From positions 1 through 64,000 of the forward strand of contig ARYC01001126.1 in assembly GCA_000711775.1 (NCBI GenBank): a stretch of DNA of 64,000 nucleotides, given 5' to 3'. The position numbers were made by a program, and so were the translations under genes. Origin of the DNA: Oxytricha trifallax (Eukaryota > Ciliophora > Spirotrichea > Sporadotrichida > Oxytrichidae). The notes below the pieces were generated by a model. That model saw only the letters and a program-made list of their open reading frames with translations. It made no database searches and was not told where the DNA came from. Shown piece by piece: positions 1 to 10,208 of this stretch (the first letter of the stretch is position 1; the number at the start of each line of letters is the position of its first letter).

Positions 1-497
1 ACCATTTCTTCTATAAATATTGGCTATAGTCTAATGAGAGATACGCATGTGAGGAAACCTGCGATGAAACGATACAGCTCGCTAGTCTAATGGAAAGTGT
101 GCCCAATACTTCAAAGTTTTCGAATCGCAGAGGAAGTCAATATGAGCCTGAGAGAACTTTTATTTTCTTGCAGGATGCGTTCAAGAACCAGAGTTATAAT
201 GCTAAACAGCTAGCAAGATGTGATACCTAACAGTTGAGGCACTCTTGCGTAATAACTTTGCTATAGCTGCATAATTTAGTACAGGTTTGGCTAAGTCTAT
301 ATTAATACTCGTACCATACCTAAGCTTAAGCAGTAAATCTAAATATTACTCATCATAAATAGACCCTAAATTTCGCTAATTTCTATTTCTAATTTTGCAA
401 TTTGACCTAATTTCTCTACTAACCCCAATAAGACCCCAATTATACCCTACAAATCAAAGCACTTATAAACCTCACTAAGGGGTTTTGGGGTTTTGAT
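1..497. mobile_element. Right arm of a TBE-like telomere-bearing transposon (TBE-a)
   Basis: The segment ends at 479-494 in GGGGTTTTGGGGTTTT, the telomere-like terminus typical of TBE transposons, with the interior running leftwards off the window. Bases 60-420 share clear similarity with 32540-32900, which lies beside another such end. The left end is outside the window. TBE elements are germline-limited in stichotrich ciliates, so this supports a micronuclear origin. The family assignment rests on the terminal repeat; the transposase gene itself is not visible. Confidence 0.75.
3..242 (+). CDS. 3' part of a TBE-encoded protein (partial)
   Basis: With TAA/TAG as Gln, the frame starting at base 3 is open and has ordinary protein composition up to roughly base 240 (for example ERYACEETCDETIQLASLME). 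It stays open without TGA to about 553, through the transposon terminus, so the true end is uncertain. A decayed copy of the same stretch lies at 32560-32660, where the frame is broken by TGA. Its position next to the right end suggests one of the accessory TBE proteins, but I cannot tell which. Confidence 0.45.
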
Positions 498-611
498 TGT
501 CATTATATTTTTCAATTAAGATTTTATTTAACAGTTTCTACTTTATAAAGCATATGAATGAAATATGAATTTAATCATGAAAAGAATAAATCAAAATTTA
601 ATTAATTTAAA

Positions 612-3021
612 ATGAGTGAATATTCCCTCGATGAAGATTAAGAATATAACTAAACTTCTCAATAAACATCTTCCAATTTATCCATAAATAAAGCCACAAA
701 TATTCAATCATAAACTTAACCACTTTAAAGAGATAATTAAGATAATTTTATAACCACGAATAAAACTAAACTAAAAGATGTGTTCTTCAGTTATTCAAAT
801 AATTCATAGTTCTTATCAGCATTGGAATTTTTCAAGATGTCAAAATAAGTCAAATTATATCCAGTAAGAATTAGAATAAATATTTTAAATCTAGTTTCAT
901 TGATGATATGATTCGTTAGCTTATCATAATTATTTTATAGGATAAAATAAGTTTTGAAATACTAAGGAAAATAGTCACAAAAGATTAGCACTTTTGGCCA
1001 ATTAGTTAGGCATAGAAAAATGCTGAATTAAATAACTGTTATTTTAGTTACCAAGATTTTAAGAAATCAATAGAGGTTAGTTAAATTGAGATTTTTATTC
1101 AACAATTTTATTCATTATTTTTTTGACTTTATATTTTAGATCATTGCAGTGCAAGGTTTGAGGAGTAAATTTAAGCCATAGGCTAACGGAAAATAGTTTA
1201 GCATACCCAAAGATTAAATATAGCTTGAAGTGTAAAAATTAAGTAACTATATAGCAGAGAACTTCTTGAAAATTGATAAGCAAAATACCTCACAGTAAAA
1301 TTTCCAAGAATCTAATGAATCTATTTTGAAATAAAAAGATAAATAAATTCCAATTGCCAAATAAATGCAATTTGAGAAGCCTTTAAGTAAGCCTCGAAGT
1401 CCGTTATACTTGGGGAACGAATATCAAAATCACAGTATAGATTTAAGTCTATAATATAACATCCCTTCTGCCAAGAATTATTAAACTATTAGTCCCATTG
1501 AAGAATATAAACAAGGAACCAAACTACTTAACTCAAGTAAGAATTGATATCTTTTAATAATTTCTTAAATTTAGGCAACTAAAATTATTAAAATAATACA
1601 AAATTTGATGCCAATTTAAGCAGTAAATCAGCGAATATAATATAGTAGTAAAATGATTCAAATCTGGAGGCTTCTTAAGTTTTCAAATTTAAAGCTAAGA
1701 AAGTAAAGAGGAAACCAAAGAATTTCAGTTCCATTAATGACCCAGAGCAAGTTTATCATGTTTATTTTACTTTATGTAAGGTACAACAAATTTTAATAGT
1801 ATTTTTATAGAAAAGCAATCGCCAAACCCCAATTTTAGAGCTTATATGCAAAATTACTCAAGAATTAATAATAAGCTGAATCCTAATGAAACGTCTGCAG
1901 ATAGAGATATGTCAGTTAGCTACGATAAATCCTTAAGACAGCAAAATTAAATGAATTCAGTAGTCAACAGAAGTTTGCCACCACTAAGGTATGAAATTCA
2001 CAATAACTTTGAGAGCAGCAATCCAAATAGATAGAGTGATCTTTATAAATAAGTTCAACTTAGATCCTCAACAATATCTTAGAAAAAATAGTAAATTTAT
2101 ATGAAGTAAAATGGTAGTGGATAGAAAGCAAAAAACAATTAAGAAGATCATAGTATAGAGAGATCGTCTTTATCTGTTGATAGGTAATAAATCAAGATTG
2201 GAAAACCAAACTTAAGTTTAAATAGGAATTTCAAATCGTCTTAATTTAAGTCAAGTTAAGAAGTCCCAGATAATTCTTAGACTAATAAAACTGAAATTAA
2301 ACAAAATCTCAATCTAAATAAATTCTCGATAAACTTATAAGGTGGGAAGTCTGAATTAGCTTCGATTCGAGAAAATAGATTCAACAGAGATATATCTTCC
2401 AAAAAATCACAATATTCAATAAATGAATCTATTTCAAACAAAAGTAGTAAATATGCTCAGAAAATATCATCATCGATAGAACCTTAATCAAACAATAAAC
2501 CTATTCGTAGTCAACTATCCTTATAAAAAAAGAATTCTGAAACCATATCAGAATAAGATTAGCATTCACAAATACAAAATATAAGCCAGTTGAATTAGAA
2601 TGATTCATAGACTAGCTTTAGAATTAGAACTTTAAGTAAAAATAGTAAATAACCTTCCTCTAAAATGTAACAAGATCCTTATGCTACACTTAATGACGAA
2701 TATTACGAGGAAGATGAGGATGATTAAGTTCAATTTAAATCATAGAAAACTAAGGCAACAAGCAAAAACAGATAAAATGAAACATTACTTACAATTTAAC
2801 AATAAATTTAATTGATCAAACTAGTTCAAAACATGTCTAAAACATTCAATAAATTTAAAGGGAAAGCAGGTCATAATGTCTAAGAATCTTCCATTAAATA
2901 AGCTAATTAAGAGGATTCAAAAGATCTGAAAATATAATAACTAGAAAAAGATATAAATGATAAAGATAAAATTATATTAGAATTACAAAAGCAATTAGCT
3001 TTAAATCTAAATAAATAGTGA
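612..3021 (+). CDS. Intron-containing Gln/Asn/Ser-rich protein with possible p25-alpha-like domain
   Basis: This is a complete 731-residue model with four GT-AG introns (864-940, 1076-1139, 1537-1574, 1776-1810). Removing them leaves 2196 nt, an exact multiple of three, ending in TGA. Residues about 55-145 contain FFKMSKQVKLYPDKISFEIL and later FSYQDFKKSIEIIAVQGL, a layout that resembles the p25-alpha/TPPP EF-hand-like domain found in many ciliary proteins; this likeness is by eye and tentative. The rest is long, low-complexity and rich in Ser, Asn and Gln, with an acidic patch (EEDEDD) and a C-terminal coiled coil (DINDKDKIILELQKQLALNL). No IES is needed, unlike most neighbours. It reads in the same direction as the next gene, with a 108 bp gap. 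Cellular role unknown. Confidence 0.75.
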
Positions 3022-3129
3022 TTTCATTAATTTTACATTATTTTCAATAATAATAACAAAAACCTGCCATTAATAACTCTTATTATTTATAAGATTAATC
3101 TATAAATAAAATATTAAAGAGATTATTTA

Positions 3130-5390
3130 ATGAAGTCTAAGAAAAATATACTATCAACAAACCCAATGTATCATATAAATTCTTTTACTCTAAGATATAG
3201 GAAATCTCGAGTGGACTTGAAGAATTCAAAGTTTACAACTTTATCAGGGACTGACTACTCCTAATAAATTAAGAAAATGGATGACGTAACAAAAAAAAGA
3301 AAACTTTAACCGAAGGTTTCTGAGATTGTAGCTACTAATCTCAAGTCCATCACTCATGACTCTAAATAATATCTCGGAAACTCAGATTTACTAGGGATAG
3401 GACTTGGTTAAAATGGAGTTAGCTCTCCAGCTCTATAATAGATTAAAGATAAAACCATTTTGCAAAGCGTTTTGCATGATGCTCCCACACCTGTGGAAAT
3501 GCCAAAGTAAAAAGTTAGACAGATTAGAAATGGAAAGTAAACTTAAATATCAATGATTGATAATTATATTTTTATTATAAAATGCTTAGTCTTAAAACAG
3601 CATCGTCTATTAATAACAGGCAATCACTACTATCATTCCTTTTGCTAAAATGAACACAAATCTAGATTCATAAAATATAACAATCTTTAATGGCAAAAAA
3701 ATGTCTATAGATACTAGCCCTTCCATCAATTATCTCCCGCCGATTACTATTATATTATTTTTTGATTTTTTTTTAGATTTAGCTGAACTTCAAGTCAGTT
3801 ACAAACCACTAATAAAATAACTCTTATATTTAAAAATTCGAGTAAAGATCCTAATCGCAATTAAGTGGTGTATACAACTATCAAAATGCTATAAGCCCTA
3901 ATAATTAAAAATTAAATGCGATTCCTCTCAATAATAATGTAAGAAAGCATAAGAAAAACATCACCAATACTAACTCATAGTTTGATATTGTTTCTTATCA
4001 AAGTTAGGGAGGAGATTAAAGTCCATCTATAGGTCAGAGCCCTAAAATGATAAATACTAACTTTCCAACTAACTCCAAGATAAATGCAGCTTTCAATTCA
4101 AAAGTTAGAAATAATTCAACCAGCTCTGATTAAAATACATTTTATTAAAAATTTGGGGAGAAGTTTCCTGTCCCCAAAATTTAAATGTATATTATACCTT
4201 AATCTTATAAAAACATTTTTGATATTTATTTCAAGGTTCATATTTATCCATTTACTCTTTATATATTGTAAAATATGTTGTACTTATTATTTACATCAAT
4301 AATATATGCTTCTTTGATAGATATTTGAAACTTTATCATGATAAAATAAAAAACTTGATGTTAAAATATGAATTATTATAATATAGATGATGATATTTAC
4401 TTTGAGAAAATATATAGAAATTATGTTTTTATTAAAATGGGTAGGAAACCTCCGAAGGTGGCTAAAAACTCCCCCCCCAAACTTTTTATGATGAAGAGAA
4501 TGATTAATTTAGAGAAGGGGTGATGCTTTAATACAATGAGAAAAATGTCTAAATCAGAAACATGCAATTAATGAAACATCTTTAAAAGCTGAGATCTTAG
4601 CAGAATTCATAGAACTAAGTTTAAAATGAAATCAGACTAGAATCATTAGATCCTTAGTCTATTGGAAATAATTTTAATCATAAAAATCTTCTCATACCAA
4701 ATAAAGGCTTGAACAACAATATATTGAAAAAGAGAGATCTTTGGATAAGTAGAGCGAATGATAAGGAGTTTAGTATTAAAGCACAGTGGAATAAAAGTAG
4801 CACTTAAAACACTTTGAATAATTAATAAAGCAGCAGCTCATTGAAAAATTAGCAGGATTCATTATCAATAATGAATAATTATCAAATTAGAGAAAAACCA
4901 TCAAATAGTTATCAATCGCAATAACTCAACATTCTTGAAAATCTTGAGGTAATATAAGAAAATCTGAACAATCCAGTTTTTAATGGAGCGTCAACTATCA
5001 ATAATACTAAACTAATTTATTAAATAATTCTATTTTTTTAAAAAATTTATGATATAAGTATATCAGCCTTGGTCCTAGAAACGATGAAATTATAGATTGC
5101 AATTTGGATAAAGGATAAAAGTTCACTAAGTTTGTATCATCTTTATACAACTTTGATGATAGAAGTATGTTTTTATAATTAAGTTTTAATATTTTTTTAT
5201 AGCTATTAATTACTCTAAAGCAAGAAAAGGGATAACCAATTTAACATTGAAGCATTTCTTTTAAGTAGTATCTCCATAAGTTAAGAAAAACTTAAAAATT
5301 GCTTAAAATTTGAAAAATAGTACAATGAAAAGTCATATGAAGAGTTAAAGTAGCACTGAGAGTCCAGAGAAGTCATTTAAGTTATAATGA
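3130..5390 (+). CDS. Unknown Asn/Gln/Ser-rich protein, IES-interrupted
   Basis: A 557-residue model. It needs two introns (3537-3589, 5165-5202) and removal of four IESs (3593-3645, 3742-3775, 4140-4483, 4996-5060). The remaining 1674 nt are an exact multiple of three, start at ATG and stop at TGA. The N-terminus is basic (MKSKKN), the middle is disordered and rich in Asn/Ser/Gln, and the C-terminal part is more ordered (SLGPRNDEIIDCNLDKGQKF, then basic to the end). I recognise no domain. The largest IES carries a MITE-like element of family M1. The 3593 and 3742 IESs are the least certain, being inferred from frame restoration plus TAAAA and GATT pointers. The gene converges on the minus-strand gene that ends at 5894. 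Confidence 0.7.
3593..3645. other. IES, pointer TAAAA
   Basis: A 53 bp segment between direct repeats TAAAA at 3593 and 3646. Its removal takes out an in-frame TGA and shifts the frame to the one used downstream (MNTNLDSQNITIFNG). Confidence 0.6.
3742..3775. other. IES, pointer GATT
   Basis: A 34 bp AT-rich segment between GATT repeats at 3742 and 3776. Removal joins LPP to the downstream frame (QLNFKSVTNHQQNN). Confidence 0.6.
4140..4483. mobile_element. IES carrying MITE-like element M1 (copy a), pointer TTTTAT
   Basis: A 344 bp IES between TTTTAT repeats at 4140 and 4484. The phase matches on both sides, giving NTFYDEEND after removal. Inside, 4155-4453 has inverted ends: GGGGAGAAGTTTCCTGTCCC on the left and the reverse complement of a GGAGGTTTCCTACCC form on the right. 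The same ends occur at 7753-8140 and 46774-47109. Confidence 0.8.
4996..5060. other. IES, pointer TATCA
   Basis: A 65 bp segment between TATCA repeats at 4996 and 5061. Removal gives GASTISLGPRNDE in frame. A nested AATTTAT repeat (5014/5044) was considered and discarded because it leaves the wrong frame. Confidence 0.8.
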
Positions 5391-5893
5391 TATTTAATGA
5401 CAATAATAATTAAAATTTAAAGGAAATTAACTTCATTAACACTCTTTATTAATTTCATGATTTTATTCTTTGACTTAGAACAGTTAAAATTGTGTCAATA
5501 TTAGAATTGAAACTTGCCTTCATTATTCTTGATTAATCTATGTTTTTATTTTCTTTAGCAGATCTTGAAGTGTTGCGGTGCTCACTAATAATCTTGCTTA
5601 TTTCCCTGTGCTTTGTTATACATGAAGAATTTTACTCGTCATCACGGAGAATAGGAGTCCTAGTCTATTAGAGCTCTCTTGTTAGATTATTTTATTAACT
5701 CATATTCTATTGCATTTTAATAATTTACGTTTTATTTATTTGTTTTAAGCCATCGGGTTTCATTTTCAAATGAGAAACTTTTAATGGTGTCATTATGTAT
5801 TTCCAATTTAATAAATGTTTCTCTTTAAGTAAAAATTTATTAATTAAGATTTTTATTTATAAATTTTCAGATGAAATTAATAAATACTAAGGG
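5391..5893. other. Convergent intergenic region
   Basis: This is the region between the stops of two convergent genes. It is AT-rich except for about 5560-5690, which has clearly higher GC. The plus strand there is open from about 5560 to 5830 and is preceded by a TTTCTTTAG that could be a splice acceptor. I found no matching upstream exon and no convincing protein. Confidence 0.4.
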
Positions 5894-8581
5894 TCAATAA
5901 AATTAAAAATAAATTATTTAAAAAATTAAAATTGTTTTTTTTATTTTTTTAAAAATTTATTTATTTAAGCGATTTATTAAATTTTGTTATCTAAAATCTT
6001 CCCCAACTTTTGGCATGTTTTAATTAGAAGACAATTTGACATATTTCTCCTTATTGGCACTCATAATTTTGCATCTACGATTCTTATTGAATGATTGCTG
6101 GAATGATTGATTTTAAGTTGATTATTCTAGTATATTATAGTTATTTATAGGAACTTCATTGATTTTTGTTTAATTTTTAACCAATCTAGTTGCATTAAAG
6201 GAGTTAAAAAAAATTGGAATATGTAATATAATAATAAGTTAACTCGGGTGTGATTGAATGATGATACCCCATTAAAAGTACTCTATGGAACTGGCAATAT
6301 TTTTGTCCCATCATAATCGAAGGGACTCTGCATCAAATTAAGAGTTTTCTAAGCTATGTCATTTTAATAAGAATCTTAAACTATTTCAATGTTTGTTAAG
6401 TTTTATAGTTCAAAATCTTTGATTGATTATATTGATTTATTTGTCATCTAGATAGATTTATCGAGTTAGCAATCTTCATCATTCTTTTGTGACTTATTTT
6501 TGAATGAATTTTGCGAAATTTATTTGTTTCTACTTTATGTTTTATTAGAAGATACGCTCTAAACTTTAGAATGATATATAGTCATAGGATTTGATTTATA
6601 GGACTCATCAAATTGCAAACTTGTCAAATTTAAACTTTATTCCCCTATATTTTTAAAGGTAATCTAAACACTCTAATTTGCAACTTCATTTAAGGGCGAT
6701 AAAATTTGCTCGAATTGAACGCTCTTATTTATCTAATGAAAACTTTTCCTTAGATTTGACTTTGTAGTTCCTTTACTTTTATCGCTCATAAAAGTATTTT
6801 GGCAAGATACATCTACTCCAGCTTTTATAAAACTTACATCTTCTACTGCATCAGATTAATTCAGCAAACTTTAAGTTATCATGGTGTGATTTAGAGTTTG
6901 ATTAGTCAAAGAGAAATACTCAGCTTCCTGAAATTTCATTCCTTAATTTAATAACCTAACTTTTAGAGATTTCTTTGCTGTTGATTTAGATCTATTATTT
7001 TATTATTTTGAACTCTTATCTGGAATAACCTTAAAGTTTTACAAATTTAAACCTGTATTATTTGCAAGACTACTTCTATAAATGACTGGTTAAGTTTATA
7101 CTAGAGCATATGATTCAATTCTCTGATGATTAAAATTTAACTTTTAAAATTAAGAACTCTCAGAAGTATCATCTGTTGTATCTCCCTCTTTATTAACTTA
7201 AAATTGCCTCACATTCATGATTTGAGTAGCATTAAAGTTTGCCAAGTTTCTATTAAATACTTAATCACTTTGAACATTTGAACTTAAAAGTATTGGCTAA
7301 AGAGTGGGTCTAGCTCTTTGTCTGGGTTACGACTTTGGCCTTTGCTGTGAATTATCTTCAATGACTTTCTTTAAAGTGATAAATTTGGAGCAATTCATAG
7401 TTTCAATTTTAACTTTCTCATTACTTTACAATTTTAACTAATAAATATCTGAACAATGAGTGAAACTTTCCTCATTTTTAAATAATTGTTAGTCTTATAA
7501 GCCAAGTATTTCTAGCATATTTTAAGTATTATAGTAGCTGTTTTAATCTTAAATCTCTGGAACATCAATAATCAATTCATGTGAGAATTATTGTAAATTT
7601 GCATTTTTATTATTATTTAAATAAAGAATAATTTGACAGTAATAAATTTTATTGAGATATTGCAATATTTACTTAAATCTTTGGCAATTTAACCAAGTCC
7701 ACTTATATTCGAAGATTCCATTTATCTGTCGATATTGCTTATGTAATTATATGGGAGAGGTTTCCTGGCCTATAAATTTTTAAATATGTAATAATCCAAT
7801 TGTTATAAAATTATTAATTTAATATTTTTTTACAAATAATTATATAAGGATACTACATTTAGCTTCTAAGAGCAGACAAATAATTTAAGTGTTTATTGAT
7901 TTTAAGGTTATAGTATAAGTTTTAATAAATTTAGATTAATGTAAATTAAAATTTCGGAATAAAGTATAAGAATAAAGATGATTACATATTGATAAAATTA
8001 ATGACCAATATCAAAGAGTCATTTGATTTAAAAATTTAAGATTTTAACACTAATGTCTTTTTAAAATGCCAAAAATAAAATTTGTGATTGAAAATTTTTC
8101 GAAAAAATAATAAATATTTATAGACCAGGAAACTTCTCTAAATTTTTTTTATTAAAACATAAGCCATGAAAATTCCTCCTTCTAATTATATGATTATTCT
8201 CTCTCATTTATATTGATAACATCTTTTGGAAGTTCAGCAAGTTTATAGTTTACAAAAGCCTTATCAAATTCAAAGACTTAAGTTTGCTGAGGCAATGAAT
8301 TTCTTTTTTATTTCAATTAATTCAATCTTTTGTCATTATATTCAATGAAATCTTGATTGATATTCTGAAGGTCTTAGAATTGTAGAATTTAAGTGTTTAA
8401 ATTTATAATGGGGACTTTAATTGAGTGAAAAATATAATTATTAATAAAACTTTTTTTTGAAAAATTTACATACTCTTATTAAATTTGAGCTGAGATTTGA
8501 TTGGCATTGTTCAAGTCCAATATTTGTTAAATTTCTAGCTGAATGAGTTTCATCTTGTGAAGATAAAAATATAGATGACAT
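5894..8581 (-). CDS. Unknown Ser/Asn/Gln-rich protein, IES-interrupted
   Basis: A 695-residue model starting MSSIFLSSQDETHSARNL. One intron (8415-8469) and three IESs (6202-6236, 7582-7652, 7744-8182) are removed; the remaining 2088 nt are an exact multiple of three. The protein is largely low-complexity with short conserved-looking stretches such as KYCNISHELIIDVPEIQDQ and PFDYDGTKILPVPQSTFNGV. No signal peptide, membrane span or known domain is visible. The C-terminal part after the last IES (NEVPINNYNILEQSTQNQ) is reached only if the 35 bp IES is removed; otherwise translation would stop near 6061. The next gene upstream, also on the minus strand, ends 209 bp away. Confidence 0.72.
6202..6236. 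other. IES, pointer AGTTAA
   Basis: A 35 bp IES between AGTTAA repeats at 6202 and 6237. Removal joins NHTRVN to SFNATRLVKNQTKINEVP and opens about 110 more codons. Confidence 0.8.
7582..7652. other. IES, pointer TGAGA
   Basis: A 71 bp IES between TGAGA repeats at 7582 and 7653. Removal joins KDLSKYCNIS to HELIIDVPE in phase and deletes in-frame stops. Confidence 0.85.
7744..8182. mobile_element. IES carrying MITE-like element M1 (copy b), pointer TAATTATATG
   Basis: A 439 bp IES between 10 bp direct repeats TAATTATATG at 7744 and 8183. Element M1 occupies 7753-8140, with inverted ends GGGAGAGGTTTCCTGGCC and the complement of AGAGAAGTTTCCTGGTC. Removal restores the frame (EQSYNYISNIDRQMESSN). 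Confidence 0.85.
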
Positions 8582-8790
8582 CTTAATGTTTATATTTTAA
8601 CAGATATTTTAATCAACTTTATTGTAATATAATTGAATTTCACCGAATATAACTGAATTTTATGCTGAAATAAATTTATATATCAAATTAAGAGAAAATA
8701 TAGTTTGATCATTAATCCTTATCAAAGTAAGGTAAAATGCTTATGCTAACTTCTTATTCTTCCTAAGGATCTATTAGATAACCATCGTCA

Positions 8791-10015
8791 TCATAGAAGA
8801 TATAATTTAAAATATAATAATACATAATTTTAAACAAGAGCAATATTGTCTCCTGCCTCATCAGTATTTTGTCCATATATACTGCAACAAACGCTCTATT
8901 CTTTGAAATCAGTGCCTTTCTGGCATGAATCATTTTTACCATCTTAAGTAATTGAATTTCCCTAATAATCTCTAATGTAAGTTTAAGTCCAGTATATTTC
9001 ATCTTATACATTAACTTTAATCACTCTTGCTCCTCTTGTTAACTTCCCGTTACCTCCAAACCCTGATTTTCTTGCGTATGCCATATTTATACCTTGATAT
9101 TAACCCTTAAAATCGTTGTCGCTGTCACCTCCAGCAATCACCCAACCAACCTTTTTAGAGTCAATTGCTGCTTTATAGAAACCAGTGTTACCTGCCTAGC
9201 AGCATACTTACTAACCACAGTTGCCATTTGCAGTGTAATGATTTGACATAATCATGAATTCTTCAAGTGGATAGGTAGTAAACACGAAATCCCCCTACAC
9301 AGTCTTTGGATTCTTTTATACTTCTGTTTGAAACCATTCAACAGCCTCCTTTGAAATGCAAGATTTACCCTTATTATTTCCATAGCAGTCATAACCTCCT
9401 AATGAGTCCATGATCCAAATATTAAAAGAGAAAGTTCCCTTGTCAAATAAACCATTTGCATTATAAACAGGTATTCTCTAAGTGTAAAGACCTAGTTTTT
9501 ATGGGTCTGTTACATTTGAAATAGCTTAGAATTTTGCTGATTAACTTAAGTCATTTTTTCCTCCTGTAGATTAGTCTTATTAAAGCATGTATTCTCTTGT
9601 AACTGCGTTATTTGGTTTGTCCTCTCCTCCCACTGAAACCCATGGTATATTTAATTAGATGAATTAAAATGACTATGAATAAGTCTGTTCATTTAAATTA
9701 TGTAGATATTTCTTTTGACAAGCTCTTCAACAGCATCTTAAAATCTCATGCTAAAGCTTTCTTCAAAATCTGGATTGACTGTATCTCCCATCAAAACCAC
9801 TAAATCTATATTATCTCCCTCTGTATTCAAGACATCTCTTATCAATTTTGTAGTATCACGGTAGTTATTTTGATTGTTGTCCATGTACAAGTCACTGAAT
9901 ATTATTATTTTAAATGAGTCGGTGTTTCATAATATATTATATTCAAATTAAGTTTATAGTATACAAAACTAAAAAATTAAAGCAATGTTACTAAGAGTGA
10001 AACGTTTTTCCCCAT
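8791..10015 (-). CDS. Secreted purple-acid-phosphatase-like protein with degenerate active site (copy A)
   Basis: A 374-residue model after removal of two IESs (9647-9705, 9917-9957); the remaining 1125 nt are an exact multiple of three. The N-terminus MGKNVSLLVTLLQFFSFV looks like a signal peptide. The fold order matches PAP29/DCR2-type metallophosphoesterases: FSDLYMD, then LVVLMGDTV, PWVSVGGED, FTTYPLEEF and AGGDSDND. In active family members the third to fifth motifs read GNHD/E, an H-containing IPLPEF motif and GHDHxND. Here those Asn/His ligands are replaced, so catalysis is doubtful, although the motif II GD is kept. It is tandem and same-strand with copy B, 193 bp away. The Cys-rich C-terminal part (VCCQ, SVCCS) suggests disulfides in a secreted protein. 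Confidence 0.8.
9647..9705. other. IES, pointer ATATTT
   Basis: A 59 bp IES between ATATTT repeats at 9647 and 9706. Removal gives EELVKRNIPWVSVGG, which aligns with the uninterrupted copy B (IPWVSTGG). Confidence 0.92.
9917..9957. other. Probable IES, pointer AGT
   Basis: A 41 bp segment between AGT repeats. It is the only phase-compatible solution I found that links the signal peptide to SFKIIIFSDLY. Copy B has SFKIVQFSNLY at the same place. Confidence 0.65.
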
Positions 10016-10208
10016 ATGTATTTTAGAAGAGTAAAAATGATATAAGTAATATTGCAGATTTCATTAGCATTTTTAAATTGTTTTTATAATTATAGTAGTG
10101 AGATTGAAATAGCTATTTTTAAATTAGTTTATTCATAATATTAAATCAAAGTTTAATTTTAAGAAATTTTAAGTATCAGATCAGCATTAAATCTTAATTT
10201 TCTTGATT

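Noticed and set aside
5014..5043. AATTTAT-bounded 30 bp candidate IES
   Set aside because: Removal leaves the downstream sequence in the wrong frame; the larger TATCA-bounded IES (4996-5060) contains it and restores the frame.
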